From NCBI GenBank assembly GCA_044433285.1, contig JAWXTU010000001.1, positions 1 to 64,000 on the forward strand: a stretch of DNA of 64,000 bases, read 5' to 3'. Under the pieces are notes generated by a model, which searched no databases, was not told the origin of the DNA, and saw nothing but the letters and a program-made list of their open reading frames with translations. The stretch's first letter is position 1. Each line of letters starts with the position of its first letter. Origin of the DNA: Aphodosoma sp044433285 (lineage in GTDB: Bacteria; Bacteroidota; Bacteroidia; Bacteroidales; Paludibacteraceae). This document shows positions 1 through 8,910 of the stretch, in pieces. Made by a program: the position numbers and the translations under genes.

Positions 1-671
1 TTTAATAGCATATATCCACGCTCAGAGAGGTTGCTAGTCTCAAGAAGTTTTACCTTATCGCTTAATGAGATGCTGAAATTGCTACATACAAAGTTTATCA
101 ATCCCACGCTGTTTTCGATGTTGCGTATTGCAAATGTGGCTTCGTCTGGGATACTGTTTGAGTTTTTTATTATCTTGATAGATAATTCTTTAAGAGCCTC
201 TACAAGTGCAGTAAATTCTCTATCTTTCTCGTTTGGCACCTCCTCTTCGAGCAATTTAATGCGAGCAGTAAGAAACGGACTCTCCTCTATGATTTCTACA
301 GCTGAGGCACGTCTTTTTCCTTGCAAAATCACTGTAGTTGAACCATCTGGCATTTCGAGTATACGCACAATACGGGCAACAGTTCCCATTGGGTATATAT
401 CCGATAGTTTTGGATCTTCTACCTGTGCATTTATCTGAGTGCCAACTAACATCTCCCCCTCTTTTTGGTACACGTCTCGTATCAGGCGCAGACTCTTTTT
501 GCGCCCTACGGAGATAGGCATCACTACACTCGGAAATAAAATCATATTGCGCAATGGCAATAGAGGAAGTATATCATCGTTTTGACACTCTACGCTAACA
601 TCATTTTCATCTGCTATTAGCGGAATAATGTCTGTTGTAGCTTCAATCTGTTCGTCTAAAAAATTATGCAT
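1..671 (-). CDS. lon: ATP-dependent protease Lon, N-terminal part (runs off window)
   Basis: I read this gene directly on the minus strand from the ATG at 671; 223 codons are visible before the window edge. After about 35 acidic residues comes the typical Lon N-terminal substrate-binding domain: ILPLLPLRNMILFPSVVMPI, then VGRKKSLRLI, VGTQ and a VARIVRILEMPDG strand, with the helical section beginning near residue 130. Lon is a cytoplasmic AAA+ serine protease that degrades misfolded and regulatory proteins. The AAA+ and catalytic Ser-Lys domains lie outside the window. The open plus-strand frame over the same bases has no recognisable protein features. The gene is divergent from ileS, with a repeat element between them. 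Confidence 0.93.
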   Translation of the reverse strand, partial: MHNFLDEQIEATTDIIPLIADENDVSVECQNDDILPLLPLRNMILFPSVVMPISVGRKKSLRLIRDVYQKEGEMLVGTQINAQVEDPKLSDIYPMGTVARIVRILEMPDGSTTVILQGKRRASAVEIIEESPFLTARIKLLEEEVPNEKDREFTALVEALKELSIKIIKNSNSIPDEATFAIRNIENSVGLINFVCSNFSISLSDKVKLLETSNLSERGYMLL

Positions 672-837
672 AATTATTTCTATTTTTGCTATGACAATTT
701 GGCATATTTGTCTCGGATTGTACTTTGGATTTATTAGCCGAGTGCCATAGTGGCATTGTTAATTGATATTTTGTTCCTAAAAAGAACTTATAACTTGTAT
801 ATATAGTATAGTATCAATTCGTATGCCAAAAACTAAT

Positions 838-1039
838 GGGGACTTCTAAAAACTGCTTTGCAGAGATTTTTGAAAGATTATTAGAACTATTTTGACTAGC
901 ATATTACGAGTTTAGCGGGCTAAATGAGTGATATAAGAGGTAAAATAGGCTGATAAGGGTCAAAAATATTGCAAAAGAACTGTTTTGAGTCTCATATTAT
1001 TAATTTAAATTTTTATTCGGGGAGTTTTTAGAAGTCCCC
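838..1039 (+). repeat. Dispersed inverted-end repeat, long copy 1
   Basis: The 5' end GGGGACTTCTAAAAACT (838-854) is the exact reverse complement of the 3' end AGTTTTTAGAAGTCCCC (1023-1039), a perfect 17-bp terminal inverted repeat. The interior contains a small stem, TTTAGCGGGCTAAA. It is about 90% alike by eye to the copy at 36839-37041. The 3' arm can also fold on itself (CGGGGA at 1018-1023 with TCCCCG at 1035-1040), so two mutually exclusive structures are possible. It lies upstream of the ileS promoter. No transposase is encoded. Confidence 0.85.
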
Positions 1040-1062
1040 GAATTATTCTTGTGAAAAATTCT

Positions 1063-1094
1063 TTTGCAAAATTCATTTATTTTTTATACCTTTG
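1063..1094 (+). promoter_or_regulatory. Bacteroidetes-type promoter of ileS
   Basis: TTTG at 1063-1066, a 20-base spacer, then TACCTTTG at 1087-1094 match the phylum's -33/-7 consensus. This leaves an AT-rich leader of about 65 bases before the ileS ATG. Confidence 0.8.
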
Positions 1095-1165
1095 CACCGC
1101 TATAAAAATACTCAAAAAAATAGAGGGAAATTGATAAATTTCTCTTGTAAAAATACACTTTTTCT

Positions 1166-4100
1166 ATGAAAAAATTTAAAGAATATAAGCAGCTTAATCT
1201 GTCGGAAGTTAATAAACAGATGTTGAAGGAGTGGGACGATAAAGGTTTGTTTCACAAGAGTATAACTGAACGTGATGGTGCTCCGTCATTTGTTTTTTAT
1301 GAAGGACCTCCTTCGGCTAATGGTATGCCTGGTATTCACCACGTGATGGCGCGTACGATTAAAGATACTTTTTGTAGATATAAAACGATGCAGGGCTTTC
1401 AGGTAAAACGTAAGGCTGGTTGGGATACTCATGGTTTGCCTGTGGAACTGGGTGTTGAAAAGCGTCTTGGGATCACTAAAGAAGATATCGGTAAAAAAGT
1501 TACCGTTGATGAATACAACACAGCTTGTCGTGAAGATGTGATGAAATATACTCGTGAGTGGGAGGATCTTACTCACAAAATGGGCTATTGGGTGGATATG
1601 AACGACCCTTATATCACTTACGATAATAAATATATCGAAACTCTTTGGTATCTGCTTAAACAGCTCTACGGTAAAGGGTTGTTGTATAAAGGTTATACAA
1701 TTCAACCATATTCTCCTGCCGCTGGTACAGGTCTCTCTACTCACGAACTTAACCAACCAGGTTGTTATCGTGATGTGAAAGATACTACTTGTGTGGCGCA
1801 ATTTAAGGTGAAGGGCGTAATTGATGCTTTTTCTGCTCTGAAAGGTGATGTTTATATGTTGGCTTGGACAACTACTCCGTGGACTTTGCCATCGAATACT
1901 GCTCTTTGTGTTGGTCCTAAAATAGAATATCTTGCTGTTGAGAGTTTTAACCCTTACACTGGTATTCCTGCAACATATATCGTGGCAAAACCGCTTGTGA
2001 ATTCAATCTTTAATCCTAAAGCTGCTGAGGTGGCGATGGAGGATTATCAAGCAGGCGACAAACTGGTGCCATTCCGTATTGTAGGCGAGTGTAAAGGTGC
2101 TGATATTGTTGGTGTGCAATACGAACAACTCATTCCTTGGGTAAACCCTGGTGAGGGTGCTTTTCGTGTAATTGCTGGCGATTTTGTTACTACTGAAGAT
2201 GGTACTGGTATCGTGCATATCGCTCCTACTTTTGGTGCTGATGATGCTATGGTTGCTAAAAAAGCAGGTGTTCCAGCACTTACTCTTACAACTGCAAAAG
2301 GCGAAACTCGTCCGATGGTCGATATGACAGGTAAATTCTTCAACATAGAGGATATCGACGCTCAGTTTGTTGCCGATAATGTTTCTGTAGATGCATACTC
2401 TCAATTTGCAGGCAGATTTGTGAAAAATGCGTATGATGCAACGCTTACTGACAAAGATGAGACTCTTGATATCTCAATCTGTATGATGCTAAAACAACAA
2501 AATTTAGTATTTAAAATTGAGAAACATACTCACAACTATCCACACTGCTGGCGCACGGATAAACCAGTTTTGTACTATCCACTTGATAGTTGGTTTATTC
2601 GCACCACTGCTTGTCGTGAGGAGATGATTGAATTAAACGAAACAATCAATTGGAAACCTAAATCAACTGGTTCTGGTCGTTTCGGTAAATGGCTAGAGAA
2701 TTTGCAAGATTGGAATCTTAGTCGTAGTCGCTATTGGGGTACTCCGCTCCCAATCTGGCGTACTGAAGATGGCTCAGAAGAGAAATGTATTGGTTCGATA
2801 GAGGAGTTGATTGCCGAGATAGAGAAATCTATTACAGCTGGTTTGATGACAGAAAATCCATACAAAAACTTCGTGGTGGGTGATATGAGTACGGCGAACT
2901 ATGATCCTAAAAATATCGATTTGCACCGTCCGTATGTAGATGGTATTGTGCTAGTTAGTGATGATGGTAAACCGATGAAACGTGAACTTGACTTGATTGA
3001 TGTGTGGTTTGATTCAGGTGCAATGCCTTACGCTCAAATCCACTATCCATTCGAGAATAAAGAAATTTTTGATAAAAAAGATGTATACCCTGCTGATTTT
3101 ATTTCGGAGGGGGTAGATCAAACTCGTGGCTGGTTCTTTACGCTGCATGCTATTGGTACAATGGCGTTTAACTCTGTAGCATTTAAAAATGTTATCTCTA
3201 ATGGTCTTGTGCTCGATAAAAAAGGTAATAAGATGTCGAAACGCCTTGGTAATGGGGTGGATCCATTCGAGTCAATCGAAAAATATGGTTCAGATCCATT
3301 GCGCTGGTATATGATGACTAACGCATCGCCTTGGGATAACTTAAAATTTGATGAAGAGGGTATTGATGAGGTGCGTCGTAAATTTTTCGGTACTCTATAT
3401 AACACATATTCGTTCTTTGCTCTATATGCAAATGTAGATGGATTTGAGTATAAAGAGGCTGATATTCCGATGAATGAACGTCCTGAAATTGACAGATGGA
3501 TTCTCTCATTATTGAATACACTAGTAAAAGATGTAACAGAAAATTATGAAAATTATGAGCCAACTCGTGCTGGTCGTGCAATAAGCGATTTTGTAGGTGA
3601 AAACTTATCTAACTGGTATGTACGTCTTAACCGCAAACGCTATTGGGGTGGTGATTACACACAAGATAAAATTTCGGCATATCAAACACTATATACTTGC
3701 TTGGCAACGGTGGCAAAACTTATGGCTCCGATTGCACCATATTTCGCAGATCAACTCTATCTCGATTTGAATGCAGCAACAGGTAAAGAGTCGTTTGAAT
3801 CTGTACATTTAGCACAATTCCCAATATGCAACGATGCGGTAATTGATAGCAATTTAGAGGAGTGTATGCAGTTAGCGCAACAATCATCATCTATGATACT
3901 AGCACTTCGTCGTAAAGCTGAGAAAAAAGTGCGCCAACCACTTGGTCGTGCCGTAATTCCTGCGCCAGATGCCAAAACGCTTGAACAGTTGAGTTACATC
4001 TCATCACTTATCAAAACAGAGGTGAATATTAAAGAGCTAGAAGTGGTAACAGCCGAAGATTCTTCAATCTCTCTTGTAAAACGTATTAAACCTAATTTTA

Positions 4101-4597
4101 AAACTTTAGGTAAAAAATATGGCAAGCAGATGAAAGAGATTGCTGCTGTAATTGGTGGCTTTAATCAAGAGCAAATTGCAGAAATTGAAACTAATGCACA
4201 AATGACTCTCGCTTTGGAGTCGGGCGAGGTGGTAGTAGAACTTACTGATGTAGAGATTGCTACTGAGGATATGCCAGGTTGGTTAGTTGCCAACGAGGGT
4301 ACACTCACTATTGCACTTGATGTAACTGTTACTGAGGAACTTCGTCAAGAGGGTATCGCTCGTGAACTTGTAAATCGCATACAAAATATCCGTAAAAGCA
4401 ACGGATATGAAATTACAGATAAAATTACAGTCTCTATCGAACGCCTTGATGTTATTAATGATGCAGTGGGCAATTTCGCTGACTATATCGGCACTCAAAC
4501 CCTTGCGACAGGAGTACAATTGGTAGATTCTTTGTCTGATGCTACAGAACTTGATTTTGAAGAGTTTGTAGTGAAAATGGTGGTAGAGAAGAACTGA
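1166..4597 (+). CDS. ileS: Isoleucyl-tRNA synthetase
   Basis: This 1143-residue class I synthetase charges tRNA-Ile in the cytoplasm. The HIGH-type motif is GMPGIHH (residues 53-59) within PPSANGMPGIHHV. The KMSKS loop appears as KMSKR (689-693). The CP1 editing domain occupies roughly 200-450 with WTTTPWTLPSNTAL near its start, and the anticodon-binding region follows about 800. The protein is longer than E. coli-type IleRS (about 940) and I see no C-terminal CxxC zinc cluster, which fits the eukaryote-like type often less sensitive to mupirocin; that property is inferred from family knowledge. A single gene with its own promoter. Confidence 0.97.
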   Translation: MKKFKEYKQLNLSEVNKQMLKEWDDKGLFHKSITERDGAPSFVFYEGPPSANGMPGIHHVMARTIKDTFCRYKTMQGFQVKRKAGWDTHGLPVELGVEKRLGITKEDIGKKVTVDEYNTACREDVMKYTREWEDLTHKMGYWVDMNDPYITYDNKYIETLWYLLKQLYGKGLLYKGYTIQPYSPAAGTGLSTHELNQPGCYRDVKDTTCVAQFKVKGVIDAFSALKGDVYMLAWTTTPWTLPSNTALCVGPKIEYLAVESFNPYTGIPATYIVAKPLVNSIFNPKAAEVAMEDYQAGDKLVPFRIVGECKGADIVGVQYEQLIPWVNPGEGAFRVIAGDFVTTEDGTGIVHIAPTFGADDAMVAKKAGVPALTLTTAKGETRPMVDMTGKFFNIEDIDAQFVADNVSVDAYSQFAGRFVKNAYDATLTDKDETLDISICMMLKQQNLVFKIEKHTHNYPHCWRTDKPVLYYPLDSWFIRTTACREEMIELNETINWKPKSTGSGRFGKWLENLQDWNLSRSRYWGTPLPIWRTEDGSEEKCIGSIEELIAEIEKSITAGLMTENPYKNFVVGDMSTANYDPKNIDLHRPYVDGIVLVSDDGKPMKRELDLIDVWFDSGAMPYAQIHYPFENKEIFDKKDVYPADFISEGVDQTRGWFFTLHAIGTMAFNSVAFKNVISNGLVLDKKGNKMSKRLGNGVDPFESIEKYGSDPLRWYMMTNASPWDNLKFDEEGIDEVRRKFFGTLYNTYSFFALYANVDGFEYKEADIPMNERPEIDRWILSLLNTLVKDVTENYENYEPTRAGRAISDFVGENLSNWYVRLNRKRYWGGDYTQDKISAYQTLYTCLATVAKLMAPIAPYFADQLYLDLNAATGKESFESVHLAQFPICNDAVIDSNLEECMQLAQQSSSMILALRRKAEKKVRQPLGRAVIPAPDAKTLEQLSYISSLIKTEVNIKELEVVTAEDSSISLVKRIKPNFKTLGKKYGKQMKEIAAVIGGFNQEQIAEIETNAQMTLALESGEVVVELTDVEIATEDMPGWLVANEGTLTIALDVTVTEELRQEGIARELVNRIQNIRKSNGYEITDKITVSIERLDVINDAVGNFADYIGTQTLATGVQLVDSLSDATELDFEEFVVKMVVEKN

Positions 4598-4630
4598 TTG
4601 ATGATTTAGAAAAATTTAATTTATGATATT

Positions 4631-5551
4631 GTGGTAGATACAAAAGATTATAAACCATTTGTAAAATGGGTGGGTGGCAAGACGCAACTAATAAAAACTA
4701 TAGCAAAATTTTTACCTAAGGATTTTGCTGAACTAGAGGATGTTACGTATGTAGAGCCTTTTGTTGGTGGTGGTGCTATGCTCTTTTGGATGTTGCATAA
4801 TTATCAGAATATATCTCGTGCTGTCATTAATGATATTAATCCAGTACTCACAAATGCATATAGTGTAGTAAAAGAAAAACCTCTCTTACTTATTGAATTT
4901 TTATTGCAGATTGAAGAGTTATATTTTAGTCTTGAAAATGAGGGTGAAAGAAAAAACTATTTTTTGTTGCAAAGAGAAAAATTTAATCATTATTCTTTAG
5001 ATAGTGTGCAACAAGCAGGATTATTTATTTTTTTAAATAGAACGTGTTTTAACGGACTGTATCGTGTAAATAAAAGAGGTTTTTTTAATGTGCCATTTGG
5101 AAAATATAGTAAACCTAAAATTTGTGATACTCAGACAATCTTAGCGGATAGTGAGGCGCTGCAAAAGGTGGAGATTTTAACAGGAGATTTTTCTAAGACA
5201 ATAGACTATGCAACTAAAGAAACATTGTTTTATTTTGATCCACCTTACAAGCCAATCAGTAAAACATCAAGTTTTACTACATATACTAAAGAAGATTTTG
5301 ATGATCTAGATCAATTGAGACTTGGTGAGTTTTGTAAAAACATTAGTGAATTAGGACATAGATTTCTATTGAGTAATTCTGACGTAAAGAATGTAAATCC
5401 TATTGATAATTTTTTTGATGATTTATATAAAATGTTTGATATAGAGCGGGTAACTGCATCAAGAATGATAAATTCAAATGCCTCTAATAGAGGGAAAATT
5501 GCTGAGATATTAGTTTCAAATACACAAAAAAATATATACACATATGAGTGA
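4631..5551 (+). CDS. dam: DNA adenine methylase, Dam/DpnM type (GATC)
   Basis: A 306-residue alpha-class N6-adenine methyltransferase. Visible motifs are VKWVGGKTQL (11-20), the SAM-binding PFVGGGAM (43-50) and the catalytic DPPY (203-206), in the Dam/DpnM order. It is expected to methylate adenine in double-stranded GATC and protect the host from the adjacent endonuclease. The start is GTG at 4631; the nearby ATG at 4623 is out of frame and closes at once. Its 3' end overlaps the next gene by 8 bases, showing one transcription unit. Codon use is more AT-rich than in ileS, fitting an acquired cassette. Confidence 0.92.
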   Translation: MVDTKDYKPFVKWVGGKTQLIKTIAKFLPKDFAELEDVTYVEPFVGGGAMLFWMLHNYQNISRAVINDINPVLTNAYSVVKEKPLLLIEFLLQIEELYFSLENEGERKNYFLLQREKFNHYSLDSVQQAGLFIFLNRTCFNGLYRVNKRGFFNVPFGKYSKPKICDTQTILADSEALQKVEILTGDFSKTIDYATKETLFYFDPPYKPISKTSSFTTYTKEDFDDLDQLRLGEFCKNISELGHRFLLSNSDVKNVNPIDNFFDDLYKMFDIERVTASRMINSNASNRGKIAEILVSNTQKNIYTYE

Positions 5552-6362
5552 GCGTTTTGAACAATTTATGGCGCAACTAATAGCAACCAATGTTACACTT
5601 GAATCTTTAACAGACTTTGAAAAGGTTACGCAAAATGTAAATAAAGTGAAGCTAAAGTTGCATCAATTGAATTATTTGCTTGGAAGAGAGGATTTAAATA
5701 TTGCAATCCAAGATTTGTTTGATGAAAACCCTAATAGTTTTTCTGTATTTGGTTTATTAGTCGCAGTAAGAGAGAATGATAAAATGGTGCTTAATTCAGC
5801 CAATAATCCAGTCTGTATAAATACCTATTTCAATACAAGTGCTGATGTGTCTGAATGTTTAGAGGAAACAGGTTTAGAAGATATTTTTAAATCAAATAAT
5901 ATAACAAATCTTGTGGATTATGTTTTTGGTATAGAAGTAGGTTTAGATACAAATGCTCGTAAAAATCGTGTTGGTATGGTGATGGAGAAATGTGTAGCTA
6001 AGGCTTTTATTAATGCAGGAGTAGAATATAGAGAACAGGTTAGTAGTGAGGAATTTGTTGATATTAAAGAGAGTTTAGGCGAAGATAGAAAAAAATTTGA
6101 TTTTGTTGTTAGTACAGCGGATAAAACATATTTGATAGAAACAAATTTTTATAATGGTCGTGGTTCTAAATTAAATGAAACCGCACGATCTTATACTGAT
6201 ATTGCTCCAAAAATAAATGAACATAGTGGATACGAATTTGTTTGGATAACAGATGGTCAAGGATGGTTTAGTGCAAAAAATAAATTAGAAGAAGCATTTA
6301 ATACGATACCAAGTGTGTATAACTTGTCAACGTTAGATGATTTTATAGAAAGAATTAAATGA
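5544..6362 (+). CDS. Type II restriction endonuclease, DpnII/MboI family
   Basis: A 272-residue protein resembling DpnII-type endonucleases that cut unmethylated GATC. The probable catalytic region is KKFDFVV (183-189) followed by YLIETNFYNG (196-205) and GSKLNETARSY (207-217), the conserved DpnII block resembling a PD-(D/E)xK fold. The N-terminal 130 residues are helical and poorly conserved. It overlaps the upstream methylase by 8 bases and the downstream methylase by 4 (ATGA), so toxic and protective activities are translationally coupled. Assignment rests on the conserved block and on its position between two adenine methylases. Confidence 0.88.
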   Translation: MSERFEQFMAQLIATNVTLESLTDFEKVTQNVNKVKLKLHQLNYLLGREDLNIAIQDLFDENPNSFSVFGLLVAVRENDKMVLNSANNPVCINTYFNTSADVSECLEETGLEDIFKSNNITNLVDYVFGIEVGLDTNARKNRVGMVMEKCVAKAFINAGVEYREQVSSEEFVDIKESLGEDRKKFDFVVSTADKTYLIETNFYNGRGSKLNETARSYTDIAPKINEHSGYEFVWITDGQGWFSAKNKLEEAFNTIPSVYNLSTLDDFIERIK

Positions 6363-7165
6363 TTTTGAAACCTTATTATAGATCTGAAAATAAAGACTTT
6401 ACACTTTTATTAGGAGACTCTATTGAACTGTTGAAAAATATTAATTTTAAGTTTGATATGATTTTTGCAGATCCTCCTTATTTTTTGTCGAACGGGGGGA
6501 TTTCAGTGCAAAGTGGTAAGGTGGTGTGTGTAGATAAAGGTGATTGGGATAAATCAAGAGGTGCGGAAAATGATTATAATTTCAATTATAATTGGCTCAA
6601 AGAGTGTAGAGATAGTTTAGCTGATAATGGTACAATATGGATTAGTGGTACGTACCATAATATTTTTCAAGTGGCAGATATTCTTACAAAATTAGAGTTT
6701 AAGATATTAAATGTGGTAACTTGGGCAAAAACGAATCCACCACCCAATCTCTCATGTAAATATTTTACTCATTCAACAGAATTTATAATATGGGCAAGAA
6801 AATATAAAAAGGTATCGCATTATTATAATTATGAGTTGATGAAGAAGAATAATGGTGGCAAACAGATGAGAGATGTTTGGAATTTACCTGCTATAGTACC
6901 ATGGGAGAAATCGTGTGGGAAACACCCAACTCAAAAACCATTGTCGCTGTTAGCTCGTATTATACAGGCTTCTACGCAAAAAGGTGATTGGATTTTAGAC
7001 CCATTTACTGGGAGTAGTACAACAGGTATTGCAGCTAGTTTATTAGAGCGGAAATTTTTAGGCATTGATATCAATGCTGAATTTCTTGATATGAGTTCTA
7101 ATAGACGAAAAGAATTGAATATAATAGAAAATGTCAATAATTATAAGAGTAAACTAAATATATAA
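6359..7165 (+). CDS. Second adenine methyltransferase, DpnA-like (beta class)
   Basis: A 268-residue methyltransferase with ADPPY at 37-41 (motif IV) and DPFTGSSTTG at 214-223 (motif I), the beta-class order, which differs from the Dam-type neighbour. HPTQKP (189-194) is the typical motif X lead-in. In Streptococcus DpnII systems the analogous DpnA methylates GATC also in single-stranded DNA and helps establishment after uptake; the same role is inferred here. The start ATG overlaps the endonuclease stop as ATGA. The gene is followed by a short AT-rich spacer before lipA. Confidence 0.9.
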   Translation: MILKPYYRSENKDFTLLLGDSIELLKNINFKFDMIFADPPYFLSNGGISVQSGKVVCVDKGDWDKSRGAENDYNFNYNWLKECRDSLADNGTIWISGTYHNIFQVADILTKLEFKILNVVTWAKTNPPPNLSCKYFTHSTEFIIWARKYKKVSHYYNYELMKKNNGGKQMRDVWNLPAIVPWEKSCGKHPTQKPLSLLARIIQASTQKGDWILDPFTGSSTTGIAASLLERKFLGIDINAEFLDMSSNRRKELNIIENVNNYKSKLNI

Positions 7166-7197
7166 ACAGTTATTTATAAGTCTTTGTTCTATAACCT

Positions 7198-8085
7198 TTG
7201 AAAAACATACAAGTGAAAAATAGTATATTGAGAAAGCCGGAGTGGCTGAAAATTAAGCGCGAGAGTTGTGATGATTATGCTCTTGTGGCTCAGCTTGTGG
7301 AGGAGAATGGGTTGCATACTATCTGTAGTAGCGGTAAGTGCCCAAATAAAAATGAGTGTTGGAATCGTGGTACAGCCACTTTTATGATACTAGGGAATAT
7401 CTGCACTAGAGCATGCAAATTTTGTGCTACGGCAACTGGCAAACCTCTCCCTGTTGATGAAAATGAACCGCAAAAGGTGGCAAACTCTATTAAAATTATG
7501 AAGTTGAAACACGCAGTTATTACCTCTGTAGATAGAGATGATTTACCTGATGGAGGGGCTGAGATATGGGCGAAAACAGTGTTGAATGTGCGTGAGAAAT
7601 CACCTACAACTACAGTGGAACTTCTGGTGCCAGATTTTGATGGTAAAACGGAGTTGTTGGATATTGTAATTGACTCTAAACCAGATATATTAGGACATAA
7701 TATTGAGTGTGTGCGTAGGGTGACACCTGAGACTCGTAGTCGTGCAAAATATGATGTGTCGCTTGGTGTAATAAAATATATTGCAGAATCGGGTATTGTA
7801 GCCAAGAGCGGTATAATGCTCGGTGTGGGTGAGACTGATGAGGAGGTGATTGAAACACTATCTGACCTAAAAGCAGTGGGTTGTAGGATTGTAACAATTG
7901 GACAATATTTGCAACCATCATCAAAACACCTACCTGTAAGTAGATATGTGCATCCAGATAAATTTGAGGAGTTAAAACAGATTGGTCTCGAAATGGGTTT
8001 TGATTATATAGAATCTGGTCCACTTGTCCGTTCGTCGTATATGGCTGATAAAGCAATTAGTAGCTGCAAAAAAAGAGTGTTATGA
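7198..8085 (+). CDS. lipA: Lipoyl synthase (radical SAM)
   Basis: It inserts two sulfur atoms into protein-bound octanoyl groups to make lipoyl cofactors for 2-oxoacid dehydrogenases and the glycine cleavage system. The auxiliary cluster cysteines are C43, C48 and C54 (CSSGKCPNKNEC), and the radical SAM CxxxCxxC is C69-C73-C76 (CTRACKFC). The C-terminal RSSY motif is present. Its 295 residues are normal for the family. The start is taken as TTG at 7198; a GTG at 7213 is an alternative five codons in. It overlaps lipB by 4 bases, a two-gene lipoylation operon. Confidence 0.96.
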   Translation: MKNIQVKNSILRKPEWLKIKRESCDDYALVAQLVEENGLHTICSSGKCPNKNECWNRGTATFMILGNICTRACKFCATATGKPLPVDENEPQKVANSIKIMKLKHAVITSVDRDDLPDGGAEIWAKTVLNVREKSPTTTVELLVPDFDGKTELLDIVIDSKPDILGHNIECVRRVTPETRSRAKYDVSLGVIKYIAESGIVAKSGIMLGVGETDEEVIETLSDLKAVGCRIVTIGQYLQPSSKHLPVSRYVHPDKFEELKQIGLEMGFDYIESGPLVRSSYMADKAISSCKKRVL

Positions 8086-8765
8086 GAGATATAATGGTTG
8101 AAGATTGTGGCGTGATTGAGTATGCCACTGCGTGGGAACTGCAAAAAAAATATTTTGAAGAGAGAATAGCCAAAGAAGATGTACCCAATAGGTTGCTGTT
8201 TTGTGAGCATCCTCACGTTTACACTCTTGGTAAAAGCGGTGAAGAGGCTAATTTGTTGATAAGTGATGAGTTTTTAAAACAGATAAATGCCTCGTACTTT
8301 AAAATAGATCGTGGCGGTGATATTACCTATCATGGTTATGGGCAACTTGTTGGTTACCCGATAATTAACATCTTAGATTATGGCATAGGTTTGCGCCAGT
8401 ATATATATAATGTTGAGGAGGCAATTATTAAAACAATTGCTCATTATGGTATTGTGGGTAAACGCATACAGAGTGCTACTGGTGTTTGGATTGGTGATGA
8501 GGGTATGGAACGCAAAATTTGTGCAATTGGTGTGAGAGCATCGCGCCAAGTTACTATGCACGGCTTTGCTCTTAATGTATCAACCGATCTCAAATATTTT
8601 AATTATATCAACCCTTGTGGATTTACAACTCGAGGCGTTACCTCAATAGCGCAAGAGTTGGGATTAGATATAAATAGCTCTTCAGATGAAGCAAAAAAAA
8701 TGATGAACGAGGTAAAATTATTGTTTTTTGAAAATTTTAATGAGGTTTTTGAAAGAAAACTTTGA
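8082..8765 (+). CDS. lipB: Octanoyltransferase LipB
   Basis: It transfers octanoyl from acyl carrier protein to lipoyl domains, the step before LipA. RGGDITYHGYGQLVGYPI (77-94) is the family signature. The catalytic pair is K145 (ERKICAIGVR) and C179 (INPCGF). The protein is 227 residues. The ATG overlaps the lipA stop as ATGA; a second ATG at 8094 would shorten it by four residues. The stop codon (8763-8765) overlaps the -33 element of the malQ promoter. Confidence 0.95.
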   Translation: MRDIMVEDCGVIEYATAWELQKKYFEERIAKEDVPNRLLFCEHPHVYTLGKSGEEANLLISDEFLKQINASYFKIDRGGDITYHGYGQLVGYPIINILDYGIGLRQYIYNVEEAIIKTIAHYGIVGKRIQSATGVWIGDEGMERKICAIGVRASRQVTMHGFALNVSTDLKYFNYINPCGFTTRGVTSIAQELGLDINSSSDEAKKMMNEVKLLFFENFNEVFERKL

Positions 8766-8791
8766 TATTTTAAATAAAATTGATATCTTTG
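8761..8791 (+). promoter_or_regulatory. Bacteroidetes-type promoter of malQ
   Basis: TTTG at 8761-8764, a 19-base spacer and TATCTTTG at 8784-8791. The resulting 5' leader of about 115 bases contains a copy of the inverted-end repeat (8829-8893). Confidence 0.78.
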
Positions 8792-8828
8792 CATCTGCTT
8801 AAGTGTGCAAAAAATAAATATATAATTC

Positions 8829-8893
8829 GAGGAGTTTTTTTAACTCTCCCTTAATTAATTTAATTTTTTAATCGGGAGTTTTTAGAAGTCCCC
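8829..8893 (+). repeat. Inverted-end repeat, short copy in the malQ leader
   Basis: Two adjacent hairpins of the family: GGAGTTTTTTTAACTCTCC (8831-8849) and a second, starting CGGGAG at 8873 and ending GTCCCC at 8893. It lies between the malQ promoter and the ATG at 8911, so it is transcribed as part of the leader. Confidence 0.75.
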
Positions 8894-8910
8894 TTAAAAA
8901 AATAACGAGT

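Larger units (their letters stand above)
672..1165. other. 494-bp intergenic region between divergent lon and ileS
   Basis: No coding frame is convincing here. It holds a 202-bp long copy of the dispersed inverted-end repeat (838-1039) and the ileS promoter (1063-1094). Bases 690-712 include an imperfect inverted repeat around ATTTGGCATATTTG, close to the lon start, which could be an operator or leader hairpin; I cannot assign it. Confidence 0.6.

Noticed and set aside
31..438. 135-codon plus-strand open frame at the left edge
   Set aside because: It is opposite to a clear Lon N-terminal domain on the minus strand and has no recognisable protein features.
838..1039. Repeat family as an ordinary rho-independent terminator or a CRISPR remnant
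   Set aside because: Full copies lack a U-run after the stem and several lie in leaders. Copies are isolated and unequal in size, with no spacer pattern.
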